A stretch of DNA of 64,000 bases from Epiperipatus broadwayi (Eukaryota > Onychophora > Udeonychophora > Euonychophora > Peripatidae): assembly GCA_028023455.1 (NCBI GenBank), contig JAQFVV010006311.1, forward strand, positions 620,001 through 684,000. The letters run 5' to 3'. Made by a program: the position numbers and the translations under genes. The notes beneath the pieces were generated by a model. It saw nothing but the letters and a program-made list of their open reading frames with translations. It ran no database searches and was not told the origin of the DNA. This document shows positions 25,766 to 38,939 of this stretch, piece after piece (within the stretch, counting starts at the first letter, position 1; every line of letters starts with the position of its first letter).

Positions 25766-27126
25766 GCTTACCAAAACAGTACCAAAGAAACTGTGCAAAA
25801 ACAAATTGTTTTATAATAAACACTTTTTTCCCTTAACAAAGATAGTTTCAAATTTTCATAATTACAATTTCTAAAATTGTTTATATTAATTAATAAAAGA
25901 TTAAATTAATAACATTTATTCATCATTAAATCCCTAACCAAAATTAAATTTCACATTCATTACCAATGGTTTCCTTGATAGGGAAACTATTGGCAGTGAA
26001 TTCATAATTTAATTTTGACTACTGATTTAATTATAAACCGGTATATTAAATGTATTACATTGATTAGTTTAGTTTTGAGTATTTGATAAAATTTGTAATA
26101 CAGATCACCATATATTAATTACCAAAATAATTTTCCCTAAAAAAAACAAGCAAAAAAAAATATTCTCATTGCACAAATTTGAAAAGAATAGATTTTTCAA
26201 TAATAGTTTTAAAGATTATGGTAACAAATGCTTTTGAATTCTGCCTATATTTATGACCTGTATTCAGTGAAAAGCAGCAAAGATATAAATAATAACATGA
26301 ACAGATGCTTAAAGAAACTGTAACTGATTTAAAAAAAATACAGTAAAGTCACAATATAGACTATATTTTATTGCATTACCCATCCACTCATGTATATTGT
26401 AAATAATAAATAATACGTTTTGTTGACAGACTTTGATTAAAATAGCATGTGGATTGTTTATTAAATTGCAAGTGTACAGTAGTTTTCAACACACACACAT
26501 ATATATAACTCAAACACTTTTTATACATATAATATCATATATAAGTTAAGATTATAACATAAATCAAGTTTTAAAAATAATAATAATACAATTAATAGTA
26601 AATTGAAGAAACACACACACATATATATATATATTATTGAGTGTCTCTTCACTCACTGATTCATTAAAATAATAATAATACATCACCATGTTCATTCCAA
26701 GAGCTCCTGTTTTAAATCCTATGAATTTGCATAATATTAATTTTTTTAAAGATAAATTTTAAGTTGTCTGAAAGACTGAACTTGACACAATTAATTAACA
26801 CCCTAGTTATAAAAAAATTCCAGTGTCTAATTCATTAGTGGCAGTAAACCTTAGTATTGCTAGACAACAAGGAAAAAATTCCGGGTTTAAATTTCCAAAA
26901 AAGATCACTCAAAATCTGCAATATTTCAGGTAAATTTAACATATATTGAACCAATTATTAACAATTAACTATGTCATACATCTTTTCTAAGATAATTTTG
27001 AATTTATACAAACTTTTTCTTAAAAAAAATGGCATTTCTAAATTGTTAAAACTAATCAAAGTGCCTGCCATATAACAACATGACTAAGTGGTTGGTGCAA
27101 AAACCTATTCCAACATATTGCCAGCT
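25766..27126. other. AT-rich DNA, no gene seen
   Basis: It contains short (AC)n(AT)n runs at about 26490-26510 and 26611-26635. No coding or transposon signal was recognised. Confidence 0.55.
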
Positions 27127-28355
27127 TTAGCCCATAAAAACATATGCTAGCATCCTCAAAAACAATTTCCATGTCAGCAATAGCAAAGATATTTCAGGTC
27201 CATTAATGAATAAGCAAATTTGAAGTTTCAGGACAACCAATGCAAACAACATTTCAAACCCAGACTTAAAACCACAAGATTGTAGCCCCCCATGGTGTAG
27301 ATGCCTGATATGCTGATAACAATTTGCCAAATTTATTATTATCATGCCACAGGAAATATTTTGCATCATTTAAGACATTTTTGCTTGAAGTCCATTATTA
27401 TACCAGCCACAGATTCCAACTGCTCTCTATATCACTTCCACCCCTCTCTCTGGAACTGTAACCAGCCCAAGTGCCTACCACACATGAACTCATAGCTTCA
27501 ACATCACATTAGGGTGAACTCTGCAATAAATACTGCACAATTTGTGCCTTATCAAACCACTGATCCAAAAAAGTTTACAAGATCACTCTCCCAACCTATC
27601 TCAAATGAATTTTAAATGCCCAACACATAAAAAATAAGTCTTAGCCTTGACACATAGTGCTCACAAACTAATAAGCACGATTTATAAACACAGCCATATA
27701 GCAATGAAACTCTAACTCCACTCACCTTCTCTAAATGTATTAACAAATATCATAATGTGCTTTCATGCATTTATCTCATAATGCTTTTGTAAAATTTATG
27801 TAAGCCTAATTTGAAACATGTATTTTGTTCTGCAACAATTATTATTCTTCCAAAAACTGTAAATCACCTTTTTTTTTTTTTTACCATAGCGAAATTGTAA
27901 ATCCTCATTGCATATGTAATCTCATGTATCAAATTGTATCTAAATGCTTATGTTTTTCACATGCAACTTATGTAACAGATAAACATTAAGACAGTTATAA
28001 AAACTATAATCCTTCCCACCAAATATGCCCAATTTATATACAATCATATATTAATCTAACATCAACTCCAATCCCACACCATATATACTTTTCCCTCATA
28101 TAATCATGAGCTTACATGTATTTTTCTCAAGATCCCAGGATCCCATTTAAAATTTTTTTGTAAAGCTAATTTGACACATGTATCCTGTTATGTAATGACC
28201 ATTCTTCTTTCAGTTACTATAAGACATGTTTTTTTTCCTATTACAAGCAAGATTGAAAACTCTTATTACATATGTAATATCATGTATCAACTTCTATTTA
28301 ATACCTCTATGTTTTTCTCTGTAACTTATGTAACACTTTTTGAGTCTCAATAAAA
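27127..28355 (+). mobile_element. Decayed repeat ending in a duplicated 3' region and poly(A) signal
   Basis: The segment is GC-richer than its surroundings at 27127-27740 but has only short frames (for example 27301-27495) without a clear match. A weak Cys-rich stretch (WNCNQPKC) is not enough to name a family. Positions about 27760-27980 and 28120-28340 are two copies of one block, about 358 bp apart, each ending AACTTATGTAAC. The last copy continues to CTCAATAAAATTTACC and then the (TAA)n tract. This looks like the 3' end of a + strand retroelement with a microsatellite tail. Confidence 0.45.
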
Positions 28356-28365
28356 TTTACCTTTG

Positions 28366-28655
<290 letters not shown>

Positions 28656-29549
28656 GGCAGTTGGATGGTAAATGCAAAACTGATGCTCCGCAATAGCAAA
28701 GGCCAATAGTCAGAAAGTAAGGTAATGTGATATACTGTGATGTCTCCTTTTTTGGAGTCAGAAATCTCTCAGCCACTAGGCCCAGAAAAACCTGTTAGCT
28801 GCTTTACCTTCTCTTTCCATTCCCCACCCTAAGTGTTCTCCATATTCTTCTCTATCCTATTACATCCCATTTCCACAACATAATCTCTGTCATCTCCATG
28901 ACCTTTATATCTAAATCTCTCTTATTGCTTCCCAAACTCAGGATAAAAACCCAAGAACCCACTTTGTATAGTCAATTTGTTTATATTTATTCTTCCACAA
29001 CTTCATTATTTATACCCTTTCTGCTTGCAGGTATTTACATTCAATTAACACATGCCTAATATTTTCTATGCCTTTCTTACACAACTTGCACATAAAATCA
29101 CCCACATTTTTTTCATTTATTAGTATATTCCATTGTTGCTAAAGATCCTGATCAAGCCTTAAACAGTAAACTACCTTTCTTGCTATTATCATAAATTAAC
29201 TTGCACTCAATATTCTGTTTACTTCTATATATATTTAAATTCTTTTTTCTCTCCATATTAGTTCTCAATCACTTCAATTTCCTATTCTTTATTAATGCAT
29301 CTATTCTTCTATCTCATTCCTTGCTACTATAACACTCAACAATTCTCCTAACACAATCATCCTACCTTTTGTATAAGAATACTGACATAAACTCTTTATC
29401 CAAATCTTCTGTATAACATACTACTTTTCTCTCCCATCTTGTTATCTGCCCTTTACTCATAACCCAATTAAATACTGGCTATTCTCTTATTATTTGTAAA
29501 CTGCATTCTACAAACATTTTTTATTTTGCTTTTTGCATCTCTCATATTA

Positions 29550-32300
29550 AAACTTGACCATCTCATTTCTCACTGAATTGTCACCTTTGACATCCACACA
29601 TTTGCATCTAATGCATGTCTTCCCACTTCTTTTTGTACTTTTTCTAAATAATCTAATACTCTACTATCACATAATGAATCGTTACCATATGTCAATCCTG
29701 CTACTACCACTCCCTTCCATATAATTCTAGCTACATCATTATTTATTATATGAAAACACTGTTAATTTTTTTTATCAGTCCTATTCTTTTCTTCATTTAT
29801 CATTTTTTCTCCCATTAATCCAAGAAATTTCTCTGATTACTTAAGATGATTCCCAAATAGTTATACCTATTCACCACAGTTAACTTTATATCCCCCAATA
29901 ACAATTCGTTGTCTTCTCTTTACCCTGGAATTAATCATCATTACTTGCTCACTAAATTTAATCCCCATCTTTTTACTCACCCTTGTAATGTCCTCAACAT
30001 AACAACCATATCTTCCCTTCTTTCTGTGCACAAGAAGACATCATTCACAAATAAAAGATCCAATAATGTATATACTTCCTTGCCACCTATTAACGGTATC
30101 TCTATTCCTCTTCCTAATCTTTTTGTTGTTCTCTCCATTTCTCTCAAATACAATAAAAACAAAGTAGTTGATGTAGGGCATTCTTGCCTATTGATTCTAT
30201 ATTCTCTATGATACATATAGTAATTATTTTCATATAAACTCTTAATAAGATCCATTAAAGCTCCACCCATTTATAAATTTACTAAACATATCCATAATCT
30301 ATTTCTATTTACTCTATCCTATGCCTTCTCTCTATATATAAAAACCATATATAACTGCCTATCTGTATTTCTACTCATATTTATAAGTTGTGTAACTACA
30401 AATAAACTATCTCTTATATGCCTATCCAATCAAAAACTACCTTGCATTTCTCCCATTACATTATTTTCTTTCATCCACTGTGACCTTTCCAGCCATCATA
30501 TATGTGAAAACTTTATATAACACTAACATTACCATTATAGATCTATAATTGTTTAAATTTCATGATCCTTACCTTTTCCTTTAAATAGTAGCCTTATTCT
30601 TGTATTACTCCAACTATCTGGAAAATCTCTCTTCTGTGCCATCATATTAAAACATGATAGGTTTAATTTTGCCCTATGTCCTAAATTCATTACCATCTCT
30701 GCTGCCCATGCATCTAAAACTCTTGCCTTTCCACTTTTCAATTTCTTCCCTGCCTCATTCAGTTCATTTTTTCTAAATCTAATACTTTCATTGCTATATG
30801 CTTTTATGTTTGTTATCACTCTGTCCTTTACATCTAACATCTTTTCTATATCCATTACATACTTATTTAAGATTATCTCCAATTCTTTTCTAGAGCTACA
30901 CTATATTCCCTCATAAACTAGTAATATTATTTCTCTCTTCCCTACATTCCTTTTTTTAATGTACTTCCAAATTTTCTTATTCCCATCTCTTCCATTTTTA
31001 TTAATAACTTCCAACAATTTACTATTTTAATTTCATTCTCTCTATATAATTATCTATTTTTAGCCAACTTTTTTTAAAAAGACTTTTTCCATTTACCATT
31101 AACATCTTTTTCACTTTCTTTGTTTATAATAGCACACTTATATTTTCTGCAGGCTTTTCCCTCTCTTTTATACTTTTACTAAATCTCACTTTCCTATTAC
31201 TTTTTTTTCTTCTGAATATTCTCACATAAAATCCTATTTGCCACTTTTTCTACTTCACCACACCAGTCTTTATATTCACTCCCAACCAACTCTTCCATAG
31301 TTTCTTTATTATTTATTTTATATTCTTCTAACTTATTCTTATCATTCATTTTCCATCCACATCTTTCACTATCCTTTCTATTTTTATTACTATTTTGCAT
31401 CACATGATTAACCATTTCTATTATAAAAAAATTATGATCACTATTACATACTCTCTCTTCATTATCAATCACTTTAATTTTCCATACTTTATTCATTCCC
31501 TCTTTCTCTACTAATACATAATCTATTGTGTGGAATATGTTATTTCTAGACCTTCAATAAATATTTGATAAATTTCCAATGTTTAAATTCACTCATTGAC
31601 AAAAATTCTTGTTATCTACATCATCAATTTTTTCAATATGGTCATTCATATCTCCTATAACCATTATTCTCTTCCCCTTTTTTAAAAACTCTGTATATCC
31701 TTAACTTGGCATCCATGTATGCTACTGTTCCACTCCATTATAGTTTGTCTATGTCCAGTAGCTATATACACTATAGCTACCATGCATTCTTGTCTTCCTA
31801 ACCTTATGTCAAATCACAAATATTCTTGTCATTCAACAGTATTTAAATATTTTTTTGACATACTCCTATACCACCATCTCTTTTTTCTTTTTCTTTTTTA
31901 TTTATACCCTAACATACCAAGTCTTCTAGTATAGGTTATTCTTCTTCTCTTAGATATGTTTTCACTACTACTACTATAGTACCTTACGCTCTTCATTTTA
32001 AATTACTTTATTTAATTCCAGCCACTTTTCTGGTCTCCTACCATCTTTCATATTTCAAATATCCAATTTTAACAATTTCTTCTTTCCTAACTACTCTTTT
32101 ATAAATTCTTTTGACTCTTTCTTCTCCATTACATTTATAAATAACATGTATTAATTTTACAGACCCATTCCCTCTCCACATCTACATTTATATCCAAATC
32201 AGTTACACTTTGTTTACTTCTTACATCCCATCCATTCTTTTTTTTCTAATAACACTGCAAAACCCCACCCCCATTTATATTTTTTACAAATCAAACTCCC
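29550..32300 (-). pseudogene. ORF2 of the CR1-like LINE (endonuclease plus RT), broken
   Basis: Endonuclease: near 31675-31650 the minus strand encodes VIGDMNDH (the GD-N-H motif), and the frame at 31496-31197 has CNSDHNFFI (the SDH motif). RT: the frame at 30882-30553 has LKSGKARVLDAWAAEM (family: K-GKA-G-DG), then PDSW and LFKGKGK. The frame at 30270-29977 has LYENN, then QECPTSTTLF and LLFVNDVFLC, where FADD has become FVND. C-terminal: near 29740-29560 come IIWKGVVV, LTYGND, LEKVQKEVGRHAL and WSSFNMRDAK, typical of the post-RT region. Several frameshifts separate these pieces, and the catalytic Asp pair is damaged. The intact protein would carry out target-primed reverse transcription. 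Confidence 0.75.
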
Positions 32301-32520
32301 TAAAACTTCACTTCCTTGTTTTTAAACCACTAAACATCACATAATCACTATCTATTATACTAGCATATAATTGTTATTAAACAAGGCAAAACTCTCCATG
32401 TACTAGTGCCACCCTGTGCCAATCAGAGTAATCAATGGATCCCAGAAAGCTTGTGCATAAAATCCATATCTAGTGCCTACTCATCCAATATCCCCAGACT
32501 AGTTTCTGGCTTGTAATTAC

Positions 32521-33168
32521 CTCTTACAAGTAAAAAAAATCACATACACCCACAAACATAACATCATTTCTCTCACACAATTTTTTCAATCTCTCATTTA
32601 TAGAACATGCTCCATCTAACATATACCTATTGTCAAATCTTGGTAATAATCCAATAATTTCTATTCTTTCTTTAAACTTAGTCAAATTCCTAATCAATTC
32701 TATGTACTCATCAAATACCCTCTCCAATGGCACTGACAAATTATTTGTCCTTAACACAACATATATATCTCTACTCCTTTGTTTTTTAATCTTATCTGCA
32801 ACATTCCAAATTCTAGCCCCAGGCAGATATATTCTTACATATTTGTTTCTATTTTCCCTTGCAATTATATATTCACACTCTCTAATTAGTGAATCTCCTA
32901 TCAATACTGTCTCTTAGTTTACTTTCCTACTTCATCTGTAACATTCTTTTACACCTTCTGGATCATTCCTATTCAATAAATTCTTTATCTGATCACACTT
33001 CATCTCTAACAATTTTAATTTTGCTTCTACATCCTTCACCTCTTCCTCTATGTTACTTATTCTTTGGCTAACCATCTCCAGTGCACTACTCATTTTTTCA
33101 TCCATATGTCTTATCACTCCTCTAAAAACCTACTCTATCCTATCTTCCTCAATTAAATTTTCCTCCAT
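32521..33168 (-). pseudogene. ORF1 of the CR1-like LINE (coiled coil and SGNH-like hydrolase), broken
   Basis: The frames 33117-32932 and 32904-32524 are in the same phase and are separated by two stop codons. An upstream ATG at 33168 in that phase is also followed by one stop. The N-terminal half (RISNIEEEVKDVEAKLKLLE) is a coiled coil. The C-terminal half starts IGDSLIREC, the GDS nucleophile block, then has VVLRTNNLSVP, where a G-x-N block is expected, and ends near FVGVCDFFYL, where the catalytic Asp/His block would lie. ORF1 esterases are known in CR1-group elements and bind RNA or membranes as trimers. Nonsense mutations make this copy inactive. Confidence 0.7.
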
Positions 33169-33620
33169 TTCTTCTGACTTTCACTTTAAACTATCTATAC
33201 TTAGTAACCCCTTTTTTACTTCTTTCACATACTGTCTTCATAACCATAAACCTGTTACATACATCCTAGTTTTATTTAACCTCTACCATAGTGCACCTAA
33301 TTTCTTTCTGACCATTATATATGCATTATGGGATACAAATGCAATCCATATTCCTTATTTTTCAAGTCCCCTATTCCATATTTAACTTTATGCTTCCTTT
33401 CCTACACTTCAAACCCCTTTATACAAAAGAAGAAAAAAATTATTCTTTCAATGTCAATTAATAAACATGTGTTTTCCAGCCTTAGGTCTCAAAATGTTAT
33501 CTTCTTTCTCAAATAAATCACTTCCTTTCTTAAATTAAAAAATTCTTTAGTATCAAAATTACTAAAAACCAATTAATCTTATATACAACTTAGTTATAAA
33601 GCCTTCTAACAGTAACACTA

Positions 33621-33808
33621 CCACAACAAAAAATTTTTTTTTTACTTCTATATTTAAAATGGCATAATGAAACAGTTTCTAAATGTCATCAATATTATTC
33701 CTGATCTTTCCAAATCCCCACAACAAAATTTTTTTTACTTCTATATTTAAAATGGCATAAAGAAACACTTTCAAATGTTATCAATATTATTCCCAATCTT
33801 TCCAAATT
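33621..33808. repeat. Two tandem units of about 95 bp upstream of the LINE
   Basis: 33621-33717 and 33718-33808 share CCACAACAAAA, a poly-T run, ACTTCTATATTTAAAATGGC and ATCAATATTATTCC. Their position at the 5' side of the minus-strand LINE would suit 5' UTR monomers. Confidence 0.75.
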
Positions 33809-35622
33809 CAATTAAATCTATCTCTCTTAACCCCAATTTTCTCTCCATATCCATACAGTACATATGCAATTTTTGTAGCAATAAATTTCTCTGATGAGAA
33901 TCACAAAAAAAATATAAACTTTAACTTATCTTGTGGAACAATGCAGCTATATCATTACAGTAAGTGAGTCAAGTAATATGAGATTTTGACATGTGACTGC
34001 CATCTAATGACAATACAATTAATCAAGCTTATAATAGATGGCTTTCAAGTAAATTGCATGAATTATTGTTTTCTAAAACAATCTGTCAATATGTAAATTT
34101 TGATACTAAAAAGAAAAACTTTTTATTTCTATTGTTTATAGATATTTTTCTGTTTTTATTTAAATATCAGTCATAAACTGCCCTCCCTCTTCTTAAGAGA
34201 AATGGTTTTTTAATAGTCATTGAAGTTAATTTCACATTTTCATAACAAATCTTTAATCTATTTATTTATATAGCCTTTACTAACAATAATCTACTTATTT
34301 ATTATTAATAATTGCTTAAGTTAAAAAAACAACCTTATTAATAGCTTCTTCCTTTGCATGCTTTATTGTAATGGTAGAATGGCAGACTCCTAAAGCAAGT
34401 TTAAGGTCCATGTATCTAACTGTGCTTTGTTACTTCCATTCTCAAAAAGTAGCCAGTCAAAAACAAATCAATATTATCATTTTGTCTGCTATTATGACTA
34501 TTAAATGTTAAGAAATAGTTTTAATAACAAAATATAATAAATTGTATGAAAATAAAATTAGTTATGTAAACCCCATTAAAGTTTACAATGTAACTTTAAA
34601 AATTGGAATACTAGAATAAATTATGTTAAAAGAGTGGTGAGCAATGGCTAACTACTGCTGATGATGATCAAATGTTCTAATCAGTACTTACTCAACCTTT
34701 CTTCAGGCAGAGGGGTATTGGCATCTTATGCTGCTGATAGGAAAGTATGATCACTTATTTCACGTCCTGACACATTTAAGCTTGATTTCAAAAACTTAAT
34801 AAATACAAAAGACAGCATTAAAAATTTCTGATATACATATATATAGATGTGATTAATAGATTATAAATAATTGCATTTCAATATTAAAATAAAAATCCTG
34901 CTTCCAATACTTTGCTTAATTTTTGAAGTAGAATAATAATAGTAAGTAAAATATTATAAAGCAATAATATTTTAAAATATCGAATACTTTTTAATACATT
35001 ATTTTGAGTAGTTTTATATTTTATTACAGAAACATTAGTTACTATTAAATGATACATAATCTCTGATTTTCACTTTAAATTATGAAATAAAAAATTTGCC
35101 CTTTAACCCTAACAACTCATTCTGACAACTGTACAAATGCATCAACTTTAAAACTGTCAATTATCAATAAATTTCAGAAAACCAAATTATCAAGAAAAGT
35201 CTAAAGGATTTTTATGAAACAGTAATAGGGAAAACAGAGCTAAATGTACAAACACCTCATTTTGTTATAATTATAGTACAAATTCCAAATGACAGTTTGG
35301 ATGAAGCATCACTAAATATTATGCTAAATAAAATCATTCTGAATTGAATCCATTAAAAATATATTAATTTTATAATATTAAAATAAATGATAGAACTTTA
35401 AAATTGAAAAAGTAAAAATTCGATTTGAAATATAGTTTTAAATTTTTGTTATACAAAAACTTTTATCTACAATAAATGTGTCTGAGAAAAGCAAATAACA
35501 ATAGTAATAATAATAATAACAACATATTTCACAAGTTACATTTACTTAAACAATCATCTCAACCATAAATAAAATAATATTAAGATATATATTCCAATAA
35601 ATTTATAAGTTCTGATTTGATG
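33809..35622. other. AT-rich DNA, no gene seen
   Basis: Only short chance ORFs. A small GC-richer patch at about 34640-34770 has no recognised motif. Confidence 0.5.
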
Positions 35623-36083
35623 GTATGTATCAGTGGTAGCCAACAAGTCGATCGTGATCCACTGGTCGATCGCGAAGCCAATCTTGCAAGAGCTGTTGGG
35701 TAACGAGTGAAACAAATTAAGTCAAGATTTTCAAGTTTTTGTGTTATTTTTGTTTTTGTTCTAATTTTTTTTTTCAATTCTAGATAGGTGAAGTCCACTA
35801 AGTCGTATCATTATTGAAAATAATATTTTTAATCTTGACTTAATGTAGCTTATTTGAATTAATAAATATTATTAATAATTACTCATGTTGCTTTAATTCC
35901 CCTCAGACAAGAATTTTTTGGCCTGTTAAGTAATTATTTTTTACTAGGTAGATATATAAAATAGTATGTATTTCACATCTCCCTCCACTTAGACTACACC
36001 TATGACAACAAGTCGATCGAACACATTTTAAAAATAAAAAGTAGATCTTATAAACACAAAAGTTGGCCACCCCTGGTATATAT
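35623..36083. mobile_element. Short non-autonomous hAT DNA transposon with target duplication
   Basis: The element is 35631-36075 (445 bp). The left end reads CAGTGGTAGCCAAC; the right end, reverse-complemented, reads CAGGGGTGGCCAAC, so the terminal inverted repeats match except for two bases. The flanks are GTATGTAT (35623-35630) and GTATATAT (36076-36083), an 8-bp duplication with one change, as made by hAT transposases. Subterminal CAAGTCGATCG blocks occur in inverted or direct repeats near both ends. No transposase is encoded. Confidence 0.85.
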
Positions 36084-38939
36084 TAATAAATTAAGTTAAA
36101 TAACCACAAATTGATTTGTACAGATTTTGAATGCAATTTTGAATATCAAAAAAGTCATCCAGATTTTATAATAAAACAGATTAAAAAGAAATTTACTATG
36201 TTCAAAGAGACCTCAACTATATTATGATAAAAATATAATGTGTGCTCCACTGAATTATAAATTTAGGTAATTTTTCAAACAAAAAACATTTGACATTACT
36301 GAGGCAATTCCAATACTTTAGGAAAGAACCCTTAACACACATTTTAGTATTTCCAATAATATATGGATAATTTCTTTTTAAAATAGGGGGGGGGGGGCTA
36401 TCTATAAAATGCTTTTATAATTACTATCAAAGATTACAAACTGTGTGCATCAGGTATTTACATCTGGACTGATATTTAATCATTAAAATAATTTTTTGCA
36501 ATACTAATTTTCCTTTAAAAATGTGAATGATGACATCCATTGTAATTATTTGTTTACAATGACTGAATTGGAATCAGAAGTTAAACAAAAGCTAACACAT
36601 GGAATTGCTAATTAGCATAACATTTGCTGTCCTCCCTGCTATTATTTTTCAAATAGTCTTAAATATTACCAGAATCAGAATAGTCAAATTTCTATACTAT
36701 ATAAAAATGTATTCTAATTCCATATCCACTGATTAAGAAATTTAAATGTAGTGGAACAAAGTCTTTTAGTAGATCTATCTGTCAATTTAGCAATAAAGGC
36801 AGTTTTCAAATGATGATTTTATCCAGAATTAGAATGGTCATAATATTTGTCAATTTTATCATATCTATTTATTTCCTGATAGTTAATAATTTAATGTGGA
36901 GCCTAGATATTGCAAATGTTGATATGTTATTGGATTACTTTTCTTTGATATTAGAATATTACTTTTCTTCTGGTGAATTTAGGTGGGGTTTGAGAATGCT
37001 GCCTACTGGAGTGAAATATATAATTTCTGGGGGGGAAATGTGAAATTGTATGGGAAGGATGATAAAGTGAGAATTAAAATTGATAATGAGGAACTGATAA
37101 GACAATATGACTTATTATATAATTAAAAAAAAAAAAAAAGGAATTAATATAATAATGTCATTACTAAACACAAAAAAAGATAAGAAAACTAGAAAATTAT
37201 AAACTTATTAACTTGTTATTTTTTCTTTTTAACTGTTTATTAAAAGTTTGTGTAGATTAGAAAAAAGGGTCATTGTTGCTCAATTAAAAGAGCTGCCAAA
37301 ATTTAGAAGTAGATTGCACAAGAGTACTTACGCATCACCTTTGAGTACGTAAAATCTTTTGATTTCATACATATCAATATTTTTAATACGAAAAAAAAAT
37401 CCAAAAAATTGAAAAGCACTGAAATTTATTAATAAAATTTACAAAAGTGCCAGTTAACTGATAAAATTATCAGAAAACTTCAAGACCGAAAAGTGTATGT
37501 CAAAGCGATTTCCAAAATTATTTCCAACAACTTTAGAAGCTTTTAAAGATCTAGACTGAAAAATGTCAGATCTCAAGATAAATGTTTATCAATGTCATTA
37601 CAGATAATTTTCTAATTAAAAATTCATGAACTATATTAAGCCAATTTGAAAAAGGATTTAATAATTAATTGCTGTAAAAATAATATTAAAAAGATATATA
37701 TTATCTAAAACCATTATATAATAGTAAAAAAACAAAAGCAAACTAAAAATGTAAATAATTATACTTTGATAAATATAGGGGATTTGAACACAGACTTTCA
37801 AGGTCCCTTCAGCCATTTTGACTTCAGGCATATAAAATATACTTGTATTTAAAATATTACTTTGATCAAATTTACAAACTAAGATAAGAAATAAATAGAA
37901 GAATTAAAATTAAAATGATATGGAATGTATATTCTAAAAAAAAAGTTCGAAAAAAAAAAGAGAAGCTTGAATTGTACCATAACTACAGCATTCTCTAAGA
38001 TAAATAATTACTGATTGATATATGAATGAAAATTTTTTTAAAACCATAGCTTTGTAGTCAGTATGATAAATTAGCATAGATATACATATACACTCATTTC
38101 AATTTATATATATAAGGCATATGTTTTATACTCAAAATATATACATATTGCATATCTCTGAAAAAACTTCATACAAGTAAGTCACAGTTTAGATCCATTA
38201 TAACCCTCCACATACACATTACTGCAGAATTCAAGCATTAATTTCAATTAGATAATAATATATGCAAAAATGTATTTAAAAGTTTTTCTGATCTTTTTAT
38301 CCACTTGCACCAATATTTTTTATAATCTATTTGTATTCACTGATCAAAAGCCACAGAAAATCTTTTTCTGTCTTATGTTAGTATCATCTTTTAGTCTAAT
38401 TTCTTTGTTGAAAACATCCTATTAATTTTTAAGGATTCCATTGAAACTTAATATATTAAAAAACATTCAATTTTGTATAGGCTCATTTTAATAACTTCAC
38501 AAAGTGTTTATTGTGACAGTTATCTATGAGTAGACTACTTCCATAAAATTTTAATAAAGTCGATAAGAGTTTCTAGATATTCTCATCAACTTTGATTGTT
38601 TAATAATTTTAATGATAGAATTAAGACATTCTAGATAGCCCTACAGAATGTTTATTGTGAAAAAATTATCTATGAGTAGACTACATCATACAATTTTAAT
38701 GAAGCTGATAAGAGTTTCTGGATATTCCCATTAACTTTTACGGTTTAACAATTTTAATGATAGAATCAAGATATTCTAGATGATTTATTTAAATATAGTC
38801 ATAGATGTTAGTAACAAATATTACAATCTAAAAATTAAATGTGATGATTAACCTCATTTTAGCTATTAACCATCAATACAACTTACTTTTCCAATATGAA
38901 GATGTAGTTTAAAACTTAGTTTGTTCTAAAAAGTGTTCA
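36084..38939. other. AT-rich DNA with a 145-bp tandem duplication, no gene
   Basis: Contains a poly-G run at about 36386-36397. A tRNA-like stretch may lie on the minus strand at about 37775-37835 (GTTCAAATCC as a B-box-like core). An ancient tandem duplication occupies 38497-38786. The 77-aa frame at 36810-37043 has no recognisable domain and looks like chance. Confidence 0.5.
38497..38786. repeat. 145-bp tandem duplication
   Basis: 38497-38641 and 38642-38786 share GTTTATTGTGA, TTATCTATGAGTAGACTAC, ATAAGAGTTTCT and TTTTAATGATAGAAT. Divergence is moderate, so the event is old. Confidence 0.8.

Larger units (their letters stand above)
28656..33430 (-). mobile_element. CR1/Jockey-group LINE, minus strand, decayed, about 4.8 kb
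   Basis: Read on the minus strand, the order is ORF1 with coiled coil and SGNH-like hydrolase (about 33168-32521), AP-type endonuclease (about 32300-31200), RT (about 30900-29950), then a C-terminal domain (29750-29550) and the 3' end in (TTA)n at 28654. That gene order and the microsatellite tail fit CR1-group non-LTR elements. Stops and frameshifts in every domain show it is inactive. The 5' side near 33621-33810 has a duplicated block that may be 5' UTR. Confidence 0.75.

Noticed and set aside
36810-37043. 77-codon hydrophobic frame
   Set aside because: Low-complexity composition, no domain, no start context or neighbouring signal; probably chance in AT-rich DNA.
37775-37835. tRNA-derived SINE on the minus strand
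   Set aside because: GTTCAAATCC and TGGCTGAAGGG are suggestive, but there is no acceptor stem pairing, tail or target duplication.
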